A stretch of 64,000 nt of DNA, from NCBI RefSeq assembly GCF_032118995.1, contig NC_092654.1, positions 186,001-250,000 on the forward strand. The letters run 5' to 3'. This stretch comes from Asterias amurensis (lineage: Eukaryota; Echinodermata; Asteroidea; Forcipulatida; Asteriidae). The notes under the pieces are model-generated. The model was given only the letters and a program-made list of their open reading frames with translations, did not search any database and was not told where the DNA came from. A program made the translations under genes and the position numbers. Positions 1 to 11,000 of this stretch are shown here, piece after piece. Each line of letters opens with the position of its first letter. The first letter of the stretch is position 1.

Positions 1-327
1 ATTTGAACTCAATTGGTTGTTGAAGTTGTGAGAGAATAATGGAAGAAAAAACACCCTTTGCATAAGTTGTGTGCTTCAAACAATACTTACCCTTCGCATA
101 AGTTGTGTGCTTTCAGATGTTTTAATTCGAGACCTCAGCTGTTGTCTTGAATTCAATTCAAATATTTTAGTGAGAAATTACTTCTTTCTCAAAGACTACG
201 TTACTTCAGAGGGAGCCGTTTCTCACAATGTATTATTCTATCAACAGCTCTCCATTGCTCGGTACCAAGTAAGGTTTTATGCTAACAATTATTTTGAGTA
301 ATTACCAATAGTGTCCAATGCCTTTAA
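1..327 (-). repeat. TTAA-ended MITE, family B copy 1, cut by window edge
   Basis: Read on the minus strand, this stretch starts TTAAAGGCATTGG and runs in parallel with 56926-57285. Shared blocks include GCATAAAACCTTACTTGGTA, GAGAAACGGC and GGGTGTTTTTTCTT. The element is non-coding and short, and its intact end carries TTAA, so it is most likely a non-autonomous DNA transposon. Its other end lies left of the window. A 16-base segment (CATAAGTTGTGTGCTT) is duplicated inside it at 61-76 and 98-113, which is absent from the other copy. The 76-codon open frame across it has no recognisable features. Confidence 0.8.
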
Positions 328-991
328 CTTGTTTATTTGATGGAGATTGAGTATTTATGTCAACTGTTGATTCCTTAACTTGTGTCTTACATGGTGACCC
401 TCCCATCAGATGTATGCAGTAAGTCCAGTCAATCTTGAAGTTGGTCTCCACAGAGTGTTTCTTGAGGCATTCTGCTCAGAGGGTAGTATTTCATAATTAG
501 AGACTTCCTTTTGTTCTGGAGAGACTTTTTCAAGTTACTGATTACAGACTATCAAAACCGTCCAGCTTGATGCTCAAGTGCCGTCCAGACAGATAGCGTG
601 TTTTTTACTGAAAGAGTGATACATATTCTTGATTCCTTTTACAGAAATCTCAAAACTAGAAAGAATTGTAAGCCAAAGTTATTTATTATATTTTTCTGAA
701 GCCTAAAAACCATAGTGGCTTGTTCCTATGGCGACTGCAATCACAAATGGCGGGAAGATTTGACAAATTCTACATGACAGTAAAGGTCAATGGAGAAGCA
801 TGACCGGAATACAGTATTTTATTTCTCCAGAAATTTTCACTGAGAAAAATCAGCAAAATTAGTCATGTGTGGGCGTATGGTGATGATTCATACAGAAGTG
901 AATGACCCCTATAGGTTTTGATGTTGTTCAGAAGTCCTTCTTAGAGAAGAATAATTAGGTTATTTTGCAAGTTGTTTTTGGAGTCCTTTCT
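328..991. other. Intergenic, no gene seen
   Basis: AT-rich sequence with no open frame of note, no splice-bounded coding segment that I can recognise and no clear repeat structure. Confidence 0.5.
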
Positions 992-1251
992 TAGGCACCT
1001 TGTCAAAACTTTCCCCGGACAACTTGTGGAAGGGTTTTCCCGAAACCATTTGGGAACAACTGCTGGCTCCCAGTAGATAGCAAAATCTAAGTGTGTGCGG
1101 TTTAACCAATATTAAACAAATGGCACAACTTTCCTAAAAACTGTTCATGGAGTTTATACAGAATGCACAATATTTTGTTGAGGGATAGCAAATTAGCTGC
1201 GGGAAAACTTTTCCGCAAGTTATCCGGGAAAAGTTTAGATAAAGTGCCTTA
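992..1251. repeat. 260-bp foldback element with about 50-bp terminal inverted repeats
   Basis: The left arm 992-1041 (TAGGCACCTTGTCAAAACTT, then on to a TTTTCCCG end) pairs with the right arm 1200-1251 (CGGGAAAACTTTTCCGC through AAAGTGCCTTA), with scattered mismatches. About 160 bp separate the arms. The structure fits a MITE or foldback transposon. The mismatches between arms suggest moderate age. No second copy was noticed in the window. Confidence 0.7.
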
Positions 1252-2097
1252 GTATAAGAAGTATAGTACAACTATATGATTACCTTGAAGATTTTGTTTT
1301 AGAGCATAACAAGTAACATAACAAAAAATGTCTTCTGAATTTCCTTTCATATAATTCAAAAATCATTTACATGATTATTATATGCTCAAGTTATTGCTCT
1401 TTTTTTTCCCTTTATGTTTGGTGTAATTATATTCAGAGCACTGTAATCATACTGCTTAAAGAAGTCAAATTTAGACACACAATTTTTTTTTTTTTTTTTT
1501 TTCCGGCCATTTTATGATATTTTTAGTGCCACACAAAATACTTTTTTTTTTTTTTCTTAAAGACAAGATATAATTATTTATTAATCACAATTTAATAAGA
1601 AGTATAATCTGAAGTAAGGCCAATCAAAGCTTGGGGAGCATCATTGTATAATACAATCTAATGGTTTTTGTAAGATAAATCTTGGAGACTGAATAAAAGT
1701 GTTCATACTGTTGCCAAATGCAATCTTTCTGATGTGAATAATTAGAAATCTTTATGCTGATTTTGCCATCGGTGCTGCATACTCTTCAGTAAGGTTTAAG
1801 TCGCAATAAACAGAGTAATAGCAATAGTGTAAGTTGTTTTGATAACATGTTTAAAGGTGCCTAAAAATGCCTGCTATATATTTACAAGTTGCATCTGAAG
1901 TTTGATGTTTAAAAACCCTGCAAGATAGTGATTTCAACCACATCTCTGGTTCAAAGAAAGCACTGATCCTTTGCAATGGACATCATCAGATAATGTGCTG
2001 TTATGTATCACAAAATTAACATCTGCTTCTATAATAAGAAGTCAATTTGTGTTGTACAATGATACAACGATGAGCAATCAGTCCGATATATGATCTC
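1252..2097. other. 3' flank of the lectin gene
   Basis: Holds two long T runs (about 1483-1502 and 1541-1556) and no coding signal. A minus-strand AATAAA (1582-1577) lies about 520 bp beyond the lectin stop codon and is the nearest polyadenylation signal I found, so part of this stretch is probably lectin 3' UTR. Confidence 0.4.
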
Positions 2098-2823
2098 TTA
2101 CTCACTCATTTCATAGTAGACACAGTTCTCCATCACGTTATTTCCAGCATTAACCTGTGAGATGGTGACATTGTTGAGTTGGCACATCTTCCCAGACAGG
2201 TTGAAGGAGCGGCAGTTGGGATCCTTGGAGCAAGCCAGGCAGCACTGTATGGGGTTCTTGATGATGGTTTCCTTGAAGGTGTGGCCGAGCAGACAGTAGG
2301 GTGTGGCTTGATCATCAAAGCTTGCAGGGTTGACACTGAAGCAGCGTCTTGGTGGGGTACACATTTTTCTCTCGCATATAAAACTTCTCTTTAGTTGGCA
2401 TCCTAACAGAGCCCACTGACCATGTTTGTACTTAAGGCAGCAACAGTTTGTAGCATTGAAATCTTGTCCATCTTGCATATTCATGTAGTCATGCTGACCA
2501 CCATCAAAGAATACCAACCCATCGCTGGCTGAGTTCATGCAGCCCAGCCATACATTGCGATGGTCAAATGATTGATCTTGAATTAGCTCTAAATGCAAGG
2601 AATGCATGAATTGATCTTCAGATTGTGAGTTTGCTATGCTAAGCTGACTATCTACATCATGGCATGCCTGTTGAGCATCAGACCACCCTAGTGGCCTGTC
2701 GATAACCATCATGTAGCAAGACTGATCAAACTGCCTCCAGCCTAACGGACAACCACTTTCACCAATGATGGATCTACCAAACATCAACAGCAGAAATCCG
2801 CCAGTCAGAGTTATCAGATGCAT
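2098..2823 (-). CDS. Secreted C-type lectin with PAN/apple-like domain
   Basis: A 241-residue single-exon protein. Residues 1-22 form a signal peptide (MHLITLTGGFLLLMFG core). Residues 25-150 are a C-type lectin-like domain: CPLGW start, WSDAQQAC helix, VWLGCMN core, and a C-terminal SFICE. Residues about 161-234 are cysteine-rich (CCLACSKDPNCRSFNLSG, then MCQL) and resemble a PAN/apple domain. The EPN and WND motifs needed for calcium-dependent sugar binding are absent: a GQDFNATN stretch and WALLGC stand in their places, and there is an unusual CCC run at about 127-129. Ligand binding may therefore be calcium-independent or not to sugar. N-glycosylation sequons lie at NAT, NLS and NVT. The start is the first ATG behind a TATA box. 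Likely role (inferred): secreted recognition or coelomocyte lectin. Confidence 0.9.
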   Translation of the reverse strand: MHLITLTGGFLLLMFGRSIIGESGCPLGWRQFDQSCYMMVIDRPLGWSDAQQACHDVDSQLSIANSQSEDQFMHSLHLELIQDQSFDHRNVWLGCMNSASDGLVFFDGGQHDYMNMQDGQDFNATNCCCLKYKHGQWALLGCQLKRSFICERKMCTPPRRCFSVNPASFDDQATPYCLLGHTFKETIIKNPIQCCLACSKDPNCRSFNLSGKMCQLNNVTISQVNAGNNVMENCVYYEMSE

Positions 2824-2897
2824 GGTGTACTGTTCAAGTTACCCACAGATTCGGATCAGAGTTAGACTAGGGTCTTAACAGAACTAAGACAAGTTGG

Positions 2898-2904
2898 TTT
2901 TATA
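2898..2904 (-). promoter_or_regulatory. TATA box of the lectin gene
   Basis: The minus strand reads TATAAAA here, 75-81 bp upstream of the lectin ATG. Initiation about 27 bp downstream would give a short 5' UTR of roughly 45-50 nt with no intron, which fits a single-exon gene. Confidence 0.55.
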
Positions 2905-3289
2905 AACGCGATAGATAATTTGCAGCATCCAAGTAAGACCAAAACAACTGTTGTGTAGATGTTGCACATGCAAAGAATTAGTGTACTGTAGTGGTGAATA
3001 TGTTGGTACTCTACTTGACTTGGGGTTTTATATTGTCCTGTCAGAAATATCCCATTGATTATTTAACTGTTAAGTTACTGGTAATCTGCCCATTATAGTC
3101 TTACCATCCATATCATTAATAAATATTAAATATTCAACAAAGTCATTCATAAAAGGTCATTTTACCAGACTGGGTGGGTTTTCCTCTGACAACAAAAGCA
3201 GATATTGATAATAATATCAACACTTACAATAATAAACTGTTGATGTACTCGCTCAACTTTGTCTTTTTATTCAAAAAGTGCATTCAAAG

Positions 3290-3679
3290 TTAAAGGAACA
3301 CGTTGCCTTGGATCGGACGAGTTGGTCAAAACAAAAGCCTTTGTAACCGTTTTTTATAAAATGCATATGGCTGGAAAGATGTTTTAAAAGTAGAATACAA
3401 TGATCTACACAAGTTTGCCTCGAAATTGCGTGGTTTTCCTTCTACTGTGCGAACTAACACGTTCGGCCATTTATGGGAGTCAAAATTTTGACCCCCATAA
3501 ATGGCCGACGTGTTAGTCGACGAGGTAAAGGGAAAACCACGCAATTTTGAGGCATGTTTGTGTGGATCATTGTATTCTACTTTTACAAGATCTTTCCAGC
3601 CATATGCATTTTATAAAAAACGGTTGCAAACGCTTTCCAAAGACCAACTCGACCGATCCAAGGCAACGTGTTCCTTTAA
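3290..3679. repeat. 390-bp near-palindromic foldback MITE, family A copy 1 (TTAA ends)
   Basis: Almost the whole element is one inverted repeat. It opens TTAAAGGAACACGTTGCC and closes GGCAACGTGTTCCTTTAA, with the centre of symmetry near 3485 around ATAAATGGCCGA motifs. TTAA lies at both ends, as expected of a TTAA target duplication. A shorter copy lies at 50750-51082. The 69-72 codon frames in both arms mirror each other and are not genes. Confidence 0.85.
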
Positions 3680-4408
3680 TGATCCATTAGCATTCACCGA
3701 TGACCATTAATGTAGAATGGTTTATTGTAAATAAATAATAATATTCATTTTGATCAAATGAGCCATCAAATAAGCATTTACAACAATTGTCATTGTTCTT
3801 TTAAAATGGAGAACTACTTGTTGAAGTGGTTTTTGTTTGGGGGCACACCTTGAAAGTTACAGGTGCAGTGAGTGGGCTCTTCCGATCATTGTTCTTTTGT
3901 TTCTTAAATTGATAACTAGTTTAAACTTTTGAATCTATTTTACATACTTTTGAGAAATTAAATACTATCTGTATAACAACTACAGTAATGTTTAATTACC
4001 TTCAATTACAAATTAATTAATATAAGTCATAAATAAACAAGTGATAAACATCCAAAAGTTGCTAACTCTGAACAAGATAATAAATATATAAGAAACTATA
4101 ATAAATAGATATAATAAATTAACAAAATTTTCTCTTTGTAAATATTTCAAACAATTACAACACCCCTCGGTTAAAATGTTGGGATTTAAAAAGGTTTGAA
4201 TGGAAAAGGTTTTTACAAACTTTAAAACTTAATTTAAAATAGTTTATGTTAATTTGTGTCTTTCTACTTCAAGTTATTCTACTATCCCTCAATCAAATAA
4301 AATACTTTCAAAAATATTTTTCCGAATTAACTTGATTTACTTTAAAACACTAGAGATCACCGAAATGTTCTCACTGCACTGTTTACTGCTTACTGGAGAA
4401 CTGACCTG
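3680..4408. other. AT-rich intergenic stretch
   Basis: Very AT-rich; no coding, RNA or repeat signal recognised. It separates the lectin promoter side from the 3' end of CNTD1. Confidence 0.45.
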
Positions 4409-4536
4409 CAGCCAATTTTACAAAACTTTACGCATCTGGGTAAGTCCACTTGCGCAACGTTTATGGCATAAGTTGCGCCATAAACGTTGCGCAAGTGGAC
4501 TTACGCAGTTACGTTAAGTTTTGTGAAATCGGCTGC
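4409..4536. repeat. Compact foldback with near-perfect arms
   Basis: Arms 4409-4467 and 4476-4536 pair outward from a loop of about 8 bases. The inner 27 bases (TAAGTCCACTTGCGCAACGT and onward, 4441-4467) are a perfect inverted match to 4477-4503. The outer part, GCCAATTTTACAAAACTT against AAGTTTTGTGAAATCGGC, has two mismatches. It lies just beyond the probable CNTD1 polyadenylation signal (minus-strand AATAAA, 4587-4582). Either a young foldback transposon or a hairpin-forming sequence. Confidence 0.8.
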
Positions 4537-4666
4537 TGGCCCATAGACTTACATGTTCTTCACACCACAAAGATTGAGTTATTTATTAAACAGCTCCATG
4601 AAATTGAACCTCGTTAAGGATTTGGAAAGCGGATTTAGAGAGTATAGACCCAAATAATTGACATTA

Positions 4667-4796
4667 AACATTCCGGGCCTTTTACGGTAGGCAAGCAGTC
4701 CTAGGCAGCCAAAGATGTGAGTTTTGACTTGAACATTCCGGGCCTTTTACGGTAGGCAAGCAGTCCTAGGCAGCCAAAGATGTGAGTTTTGACTTG
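4667..4796. repeat. Two tandem 65-bp units in the CNTD1 3' UTR
   Basis: Units 4667-4731 and 4732-4796 are identical; a third start (AACATCG) follows and then diverges. The duplication sits directly downstream of the CNTD1 stop codon (4808) and before its probable polyadenylation signal (4587-4582), so it would be transcribed in the 3' UTR. Identity implies a recent event. Confidence 0.9.
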
Positions 4797-4807
4797 AACA
4801 TCGTTCT

Positions 4808-7800
4808 TCAGAGAATGTTTTCCACTAAGATTGTGGCAAACTGTAGGATATCAGTCACTGGTATACATGTGATCCGACCAACATGGCTAATCACCTGAAA
4901 GTATACAAAATGTTAAATTGCTAAACATGATCATGCTAAGTGCAAATTAACTGTACTTACACATTTGGTTAAGCGTATAACCTGAGGAGGACTGTTTGTA
5001 AGCACTGGATCTGTCTTATTAGAGGCTCAGAGAGAAGCACAGAGCCCAATCTGCTTAGCACAAATGGTTACCAACCGACCTACCATTTAGTTTACTATAG
5101 TAGTGACTGGTTCCCTGCCTGACATTTGCCTAGTACAACAAATCTCAGAACAACATTTTCTTGATGAACATCTTTATGGCGATGGACACGCGTGCTTGTT
5201 TTTAGGGTTAAGGCTAAATTATTCCCAACCAAGTCAAATAAACTGTAAATGGTTTTTGTTTGAAAGCTAATATAATGCTGAAAGTTCTCTAAATGCCAGA
5301 GTTGTATTAACTTACCTTGTCGCTAGAGTTCTTATCAATCACATAAGATGCAGCACCAATGATCGCTGAAGCAAAGAACATCGCATCATGCTCTACTAAA
5401 GCAAACTTCTCCCTACCAAAGAAAATAAGTAATGGCGTTCTGAGATTAGGATTTTTTTGACTCTTGAAAACAGAGATTTACAAGAATAAAATTGTTACTC
5501 CAACACACTCCTTGAGTTGTGTCATCTCGTGGTCAAGCGCCTTCACGTAGTTCAAAGGAACACTTCTAGTTTGCCAAAAGCTGTAAATGGCAATATACAC
5601 TCATACATATTTCAATCGTGTTGCACTCAGTGATGCAAGACAGCATAAGCAAAGGGTCTGATACACTCCACCACGTAAAGATCAAGATTTTGACTGACCA
5701 GGTTTGAAGTAGAAATTCTTCTTTAACCTAGTCACATGTCTTACCTATCCTCTTGGTAACCGCTACTTTCACCGGTAGCCACTTGGAAGAGTTTTTCATA
5801 CACGACGTTCCTTCTGAGGTAGGCGAGATCCATGACTTTCAGACTGGTCTCATGTAGGATCTTGATGCTTGTTGTCTCATCATTGTGGCCTCAAGATAGG
5901 ATGAAGTAAACATCAACAAATTTATTGTTTTCAATCTGGAAGCTCATAAGCCTTTTTGAGGTATGGCGGACGTAATAGGACTGTACTGTTTGGTTTGGGT
6001 GTATACACACAAATTTACCCAAACCCTATAGTGTTGTAGTTTTGTGTCCGCCATATCTCAAAATGGCTTATAAATTTATTATAACATGAGAAAAAGTTTC
6101 ATCTGAAATGCTGTCAAAGGCATCAGCAGCAGATAACCACAATGGGATGCTTTACTTGGATGTCATTCTGCAAAAAGAGTTGAGGGACCTGATGATTCAA
6201 CCCTAGCAGAGCCTTGAGAAAGACTCCGCTAGGGTTTTTAAAGTCAGACCATTAACTATTTGTTTCATTTATACCATAGGTCCTTTTTGTTGGTAAGCAG
6301 TTTGCAATCACTACTTCTAATTTCCCATGGAAGTAATTCTCACAGGTTGCTTAGGTGAGTTATTGGAAATAACAGCAGGATGGAAATAAATTTATGATGA
6401 ATTATCCAGGCTGTAAAACTTACCCATGATCTCGAGGAGTGTCTCGATGTAGGTGAGAGGAGAGAGACCATAGACCCTGTAGTCTAAGGTCTTAAGGACT
6501 GTTAGCTCTGTCTTTAAGATGGTAGTTGAAGTACAACCAAGACCTGAATCTAGAAGAAATCTACTGCACTTACGACATGTCAAGATCTATAAGAGAAAAG
6601 ATGATAAGATGTATCTTTCAAACTAGGTTTTGTGTAATATAAGTAGGACTGTTTCCAGCAAGTTCTCAGCCTGGGTTTGTATGATGGTTTGTTTCGAGGT
6701 CAGACCATAGAGCAAGGAGGTATAGATATAATTGCCATTTTCTTCTCTATTATTACTGTAGTTGTAATGTCATGATCTGTTTTTAAAATATACTTTGATA
6801 CAAATTCTAGAAACAATGACTGTAATCAAGGCATACACAAGTTCAAAACCTTTGGAGACAAACAAACTTTCATGTAACATGTAAGTTATTTGAAACATAA
6901 ACTGTAGAATTCCTTAAATCATTGTTTTTATTGTTTGCCGTTTTATTTTAGCAGCTAGAGTAGCCTCATCAATACAGAAACTGTTTCCTTAGGGCCCTGC
7001 ATCCATCAAGAGAGCAATATAGTCTGAGGAAAACAAACAAACAAACAAACAAACAAACAAACAAAGATTTATGTACTAGAGGGTAGTTTTATTTGAATGG
7101 TTTGTCACCTTATAATGAGAGCACATTTTGCTAGCAATCTGTACACAGGAGACCATGAATAGCTTCACTTGTTTCTTCAGTTTCTGCATGAAGGTTTTCC
7201 AAGTCTTCACTTTCTTCTGTCTGTCTTTATCGCCTGATTGAATTTTCTTGTAGTGAACACGGACATATTCACTCATAAACCTTTGCAAAAAATAAGTCAT
7301 TTTAGAAACCAGTTGAGAAAGGAAAAGCTTAACAAATTAACAGAGGTATGCCCAAACATTTAAAATTGTTTCCATTTGGTGCCTGCTTTATATCAGAAAA
7401 TCATATCCTGAGTTGAAAAGGGGCTTGATGTTCTGGGAATGCAATCTCTTCAAGTTTAGCTCAACCCACATCATCCGAGTTTTGGGTAGGGTCTGCCTGT
7501 TGCTGCTACTAATGATTTGTTTTTTGCAGTGGTCACAAACTGAGGGTTTGGGGTGGTAGGGCTTGCCTGTTGCTGCTGAATATTTTGGTATGTTTTTTTT
7601 GCAGTAGTAACACACAAACCGTTTAATCACAAGGATCTTTCTTACCTGTCGAAAATGTCCAAGGCCAGATAGCGTGACTCGGCAGGCTGGTTAAACCTCT
7701 CACATATTAGGAAAATCATTTCTGTTCAGAGAAATTTCATATATTTTAATATTTTTCCAGCAAAAAATATGAAAATAAATCTTACCTAATAATACAAATC

Positions 7801-8093
7801 ACAAATCTCATGCAGCACAAAAGTAGAAAAGAAAATGTTTCTTCCTACGATCATTTTGACCAAGTTGGGGAGGGGGAGGGGAGTTGACTGTGGCTGTTCA
7901 AACAGAGACATTGTTTACCTGCAATGGTGCCTTGCTTGAAAGCCCCATCTGCACTGGTAGCAGCTTGGGCAGTCTTTTCATTGTGCGTTGCCTGCACATA
8001 CAACAAGTCTTCAAGGAGTTCCGAAGACAGACAACTTCCCTTCAGATTAAAAACTGGCTCTGGAGGAGTGCCAAATATTGAGTCGTTGTCCAT
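4808..8093 (-). CDS. CNTD1: CNTD1, cyclin N-terminal domain-containing protein 1 (7 exons)
   Basis: Seven minus-strand coding exons: 8093-7919, 7721-7646, 7280-7109, 6586-6424, 5889-5745, 5412-5316, 4894-4808. All junctions are GT-AG and phases join to 304 residues (human about 330). Matches to human CNTD1 as I recall it: EMIFLICERF then ALDIFDRFM; LFMVSCVQIASKM; TELTVLKTLDYRV; PLTYIETLLEIMG; FASAIIGAASYVI; and the C-terminal VISHVGRITCIP. These make up the cyclin box, about residues 60-190, and the following helices. The family (nematode COSA-1) marks and matures meiotic crossover sites with CDK2 and HEI10/RNF212-type partners, in germ-cell nuclei. The start MDNDSIFG fits family length better than an upstream in-frame ATG at 8123. 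The gene is head-to-head with PLCD. Introns carry a foldback (5946-6071) and a SINE fragment. Confidence 0.93.
5946..6071. repeat. Foldback element in CNTD1 intron 4
   Basis: Arms 5946-5971 (ATAAGCCTTTTTGAGG..GGCGGAC) and 6045-6071 (GTCCGCC..GGCTTAT) are inverted repeats. A second inner pair, GGTTTGGGT/ACCCAAACC, lies at about 5992-6000 and 6017-6025. A short foldback or MITE, not seen elsewhere in the window. Confidence 0.7.
6180..6310 (+). repeat. SINE 3'-end fragment
   Basis: CTCCGCTAGGGT, then CATTTATACCATAGGTCC and GGTAAGCAGTTTG, resembles the 3' part of the tRNA-derived SINE at 56330-56650 (CATTTATACCATCGGTCC). The tRNA-like head is missing, so this is a 5'-truncated copy in CNTD1 intron 4. 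Confidence 0.5.
7028..7065. repeat. (AAAC)n microsatellite
   Basis: About nine uninterrupted AAAC units in CNTD1 intron 3, 44 bp downstream of exon 3 on the minus strand. Confidence 0.95.
7476..7625. repeat. Degenerate duplication of about 70 bp in CNTD1 intron 2
   Basis: Two imperfect units share GCCTGTTGCTGCT, a T-rich run, then TTTTTTGCAGT and a CACAAAC end. The minus-strand frame shows paired CxxC motifs only because the unit is repeated; the sequence lies inside an intron of a confidently modelled gene. Confidence 0.6.
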
Positions 8094-11000
8094 GGTGTGA
8101 TGAAAGTCTATTGAAACCAACACCTTTAAAATGAAGATGTGTTATGTAAAAAGATGTATTGATTGATTTTTAGTATGCACTTTTATAACTACATACATAA
8201 CACACAATTACTAAGTAAACTAGCCAGTGACATACCGGTGATCAGTGGGGTGCCCCTGCCCCAAAATAATGGTTAGATAAATTTTTGATATCAAATTAAA
8301 ACATCATTATCCCACTTTATTCTACCTGCACTCACTGGTACGTAGTGGTTGCAGTAGCCTTCACTTTTCTTTGCATTACAAATGCCAGAAGCAAGGGTTT
8401 CCTGAGCTATTAAAATAAGTGGTATTACTTGGTCACTATCATTATCAATGTAATTTTTGTTACCTTTGCTTTTTTGCTAAATTGTCGGTTGTTTGTTTGT
8501 TGTTATGATTAAGATCTACCCAAAAAGGACGTTATTTTATATTTCACTTAGTCTGTTTAGTGTTAGTTACACAATACAACACAACCAGTGGACTAAAACC
8601 AATTATTACTTTGACATTATAAGTAAGTAAACATTGAGTATTGCTATCATCATTGGCGTATTGTGTAACACTTTTGTCTTTCAATTTAAAAACAAAAAGC
8701 ACTTGGCCTACCATGCCTACAGCAGTGCAGCAACACACTTCACACTACAGTCCCCCTACCCTACACAGTTGAGTTACGTACCTAATTTAAAAATGGTTCA
8801 AGACGCCTCCTGCTTGCTTGCATCACGGATACCTCGACAGTAAAATACAAAGAGCCTCCATCCTCACTGAGCCATCTTTTTCATGTCAAATGCAAGATAT
8901 AAACGACCAAAAACGACAAAAATGACAGTAACCTAGTGTACGCGCAAAGGTTGTTTTTTTTTGGGGGGGGGGGCGACTGTCCAAAAAGTTTTGTAAAACA
9001 CGAGAGGGCGGTATTAAAATATTTTATTTTGATGTTGGAGGGCAGAGAGCTCGACAACACCGTAAGCCGTAAGTCATGACTTCACTTTATGCTTTTTGTA
9101 ACTTTATTTGCCATTAATTGTTTATTTATCCTCCAGAAACCAGTAGATATGACCATACCCCTTGACCTATAGCGTTTTGAAGGACGTTCCATTATTTACT
9201 TTCTGTATTATTGACACAATTTCAATATCAAACGCTCACAAGCAACGAACAGCACACACTTGAAAGTTCACTCATTCAATAGCGTGTTATGTATACGGAC
9301 AGCGCAGTGTGGGTGGTAGATCGGTTGCATGGTTGCACGTTCATTGAGTGTCTCTATTTTACGAGTTGACAGTGCATTAAGTTGGATTTAATTTCTTTCA
9401 TGCTTCATAAATAACCAATCACTGTGTGACTGAATCTTTGGAGTGATTAATTACGTAGTAGTAATAGACAGAGAATTTAAGGTAAGCTCACAAACCACAA
9501 CCACACAAAAGCAGTGACTACTGACAGTGCAGTGGCATGACATTTATGTGTGTAATTCACAGAATTGCTAGTTAGCTATATTATAAACGCATGTTTTGAT
9601 TAGTTTAGTGTGGTGTTCAAGTAATACTGAGAAGTGAATTAAAGCAATTAGTTTAGTTACCTCCATCATTATGGTTCAACTTTACTTTGGGCTGGCTGAC
9701 AAACCTTCATAAATTGCAACCAATCTATTTATTATCTTTAAATATTTTATCAACTTCTGTATTCATTATTTAGTTTCAAACATGTCAAATGATATAACGT
9801 GATTTCAGGCGTTGCAAAGTAAGGTATCAATATTTGGTTTACGAAATTGTGGTAAAACAATGGTACGCAGCAATCACAGAGTGCCACTACCACTCGGCAT
9901 GGCTGAACCTCTTCGAATGAGTATGAGTTAAATCCAAGTTGCAGCAGTCGGGGGGGGGGGGGGGGGGGTGTCTGTGTGACTCTTGTTACATCGTTCGGGT
10001 ATCATGACACACACACACATCAGCCATGTGCCAGAGTTAGGGCCCATTTGTATCGTACAATGACGAGACAAGGAACAGTAACTCTTAATGATTAGCCCAG
10101 ATATTCCTTGAACCAGGTGTCCTAACTTGATTAACGCAAAGTGCAAAATGATACTTGAGCAGTTTGCAACTGTATTGTTCGTTGATGATGATGACTTCTC
10201 TCAATTTCATTGTTGAATGAATCGAACTGATCTCTCCAATAGAAAAAAAACATTCCTTGTAAAAACCAATCCAAATCTGGCATCAGTGGTTTCTGCCACC
10301 ATTGGGATTATTTTACAACTGCGTCCTAGAAAGGCGCAGGTTTTATCTCATGTCATCCTGGCGCTTTGTAAAGTTTCATCCACAGCGATGGGCGGAGATG
10401 GCACTGGCATATGAGCATAGAGTTCATGCTCCCCACTCCCCGGTATTATAGTGGGAGGCAGTGGCAATAGGACTTCATTATAGGTTGTCTAGGCCCTTTA
10501 TTATTAAAAACAGTGTTACGTTGCATGCTTACTAACTGTATGCACAAACACATACACATAGCAATATGGATTATATGGACCCCAATCTTGATTAAAAAAC
10601 AAACCTCACATTCTATTGTTCACTATCTTGGTAGGTAGGATGTGTTTGTACAAGACTCGGCATAAATGAGAAATCACATTACAAATACACTTACTTGAAA
10701 ATCAAGTCGCAGAAATAACAACTGAACAAATTTCAACCCTCTTCCCCTTTCCCTTTCTTTATTTAATTATGTTTTCTTCAATTGACCTCATTATGCACAA
10801 ATCATGCCTGCAGAAATTCCTGGCTCTGTGTCTCTTTTGTAAACATGTGATAACACAGGTTTCATGGTTCAGTTTACAACCAGTGCAAAAACCATGGCCT
10901 ATTTATTGACCCATTTAGGCTCTGCCTGTCGATCCATTGAATTGCAAATTACTGTTAACAATCTGTGCTCTCCTCTTTATGAATATTAAATTGTGTCACA

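Noticed and set aside
7388-7630. Minus-strand frame with CYYC and CDHC pairs resembling a zinc-binding motif
   Set aside because: The pairs come from a degenerate duplication inside CNTD1 intron 2; the protein has no other zinc-finger features.
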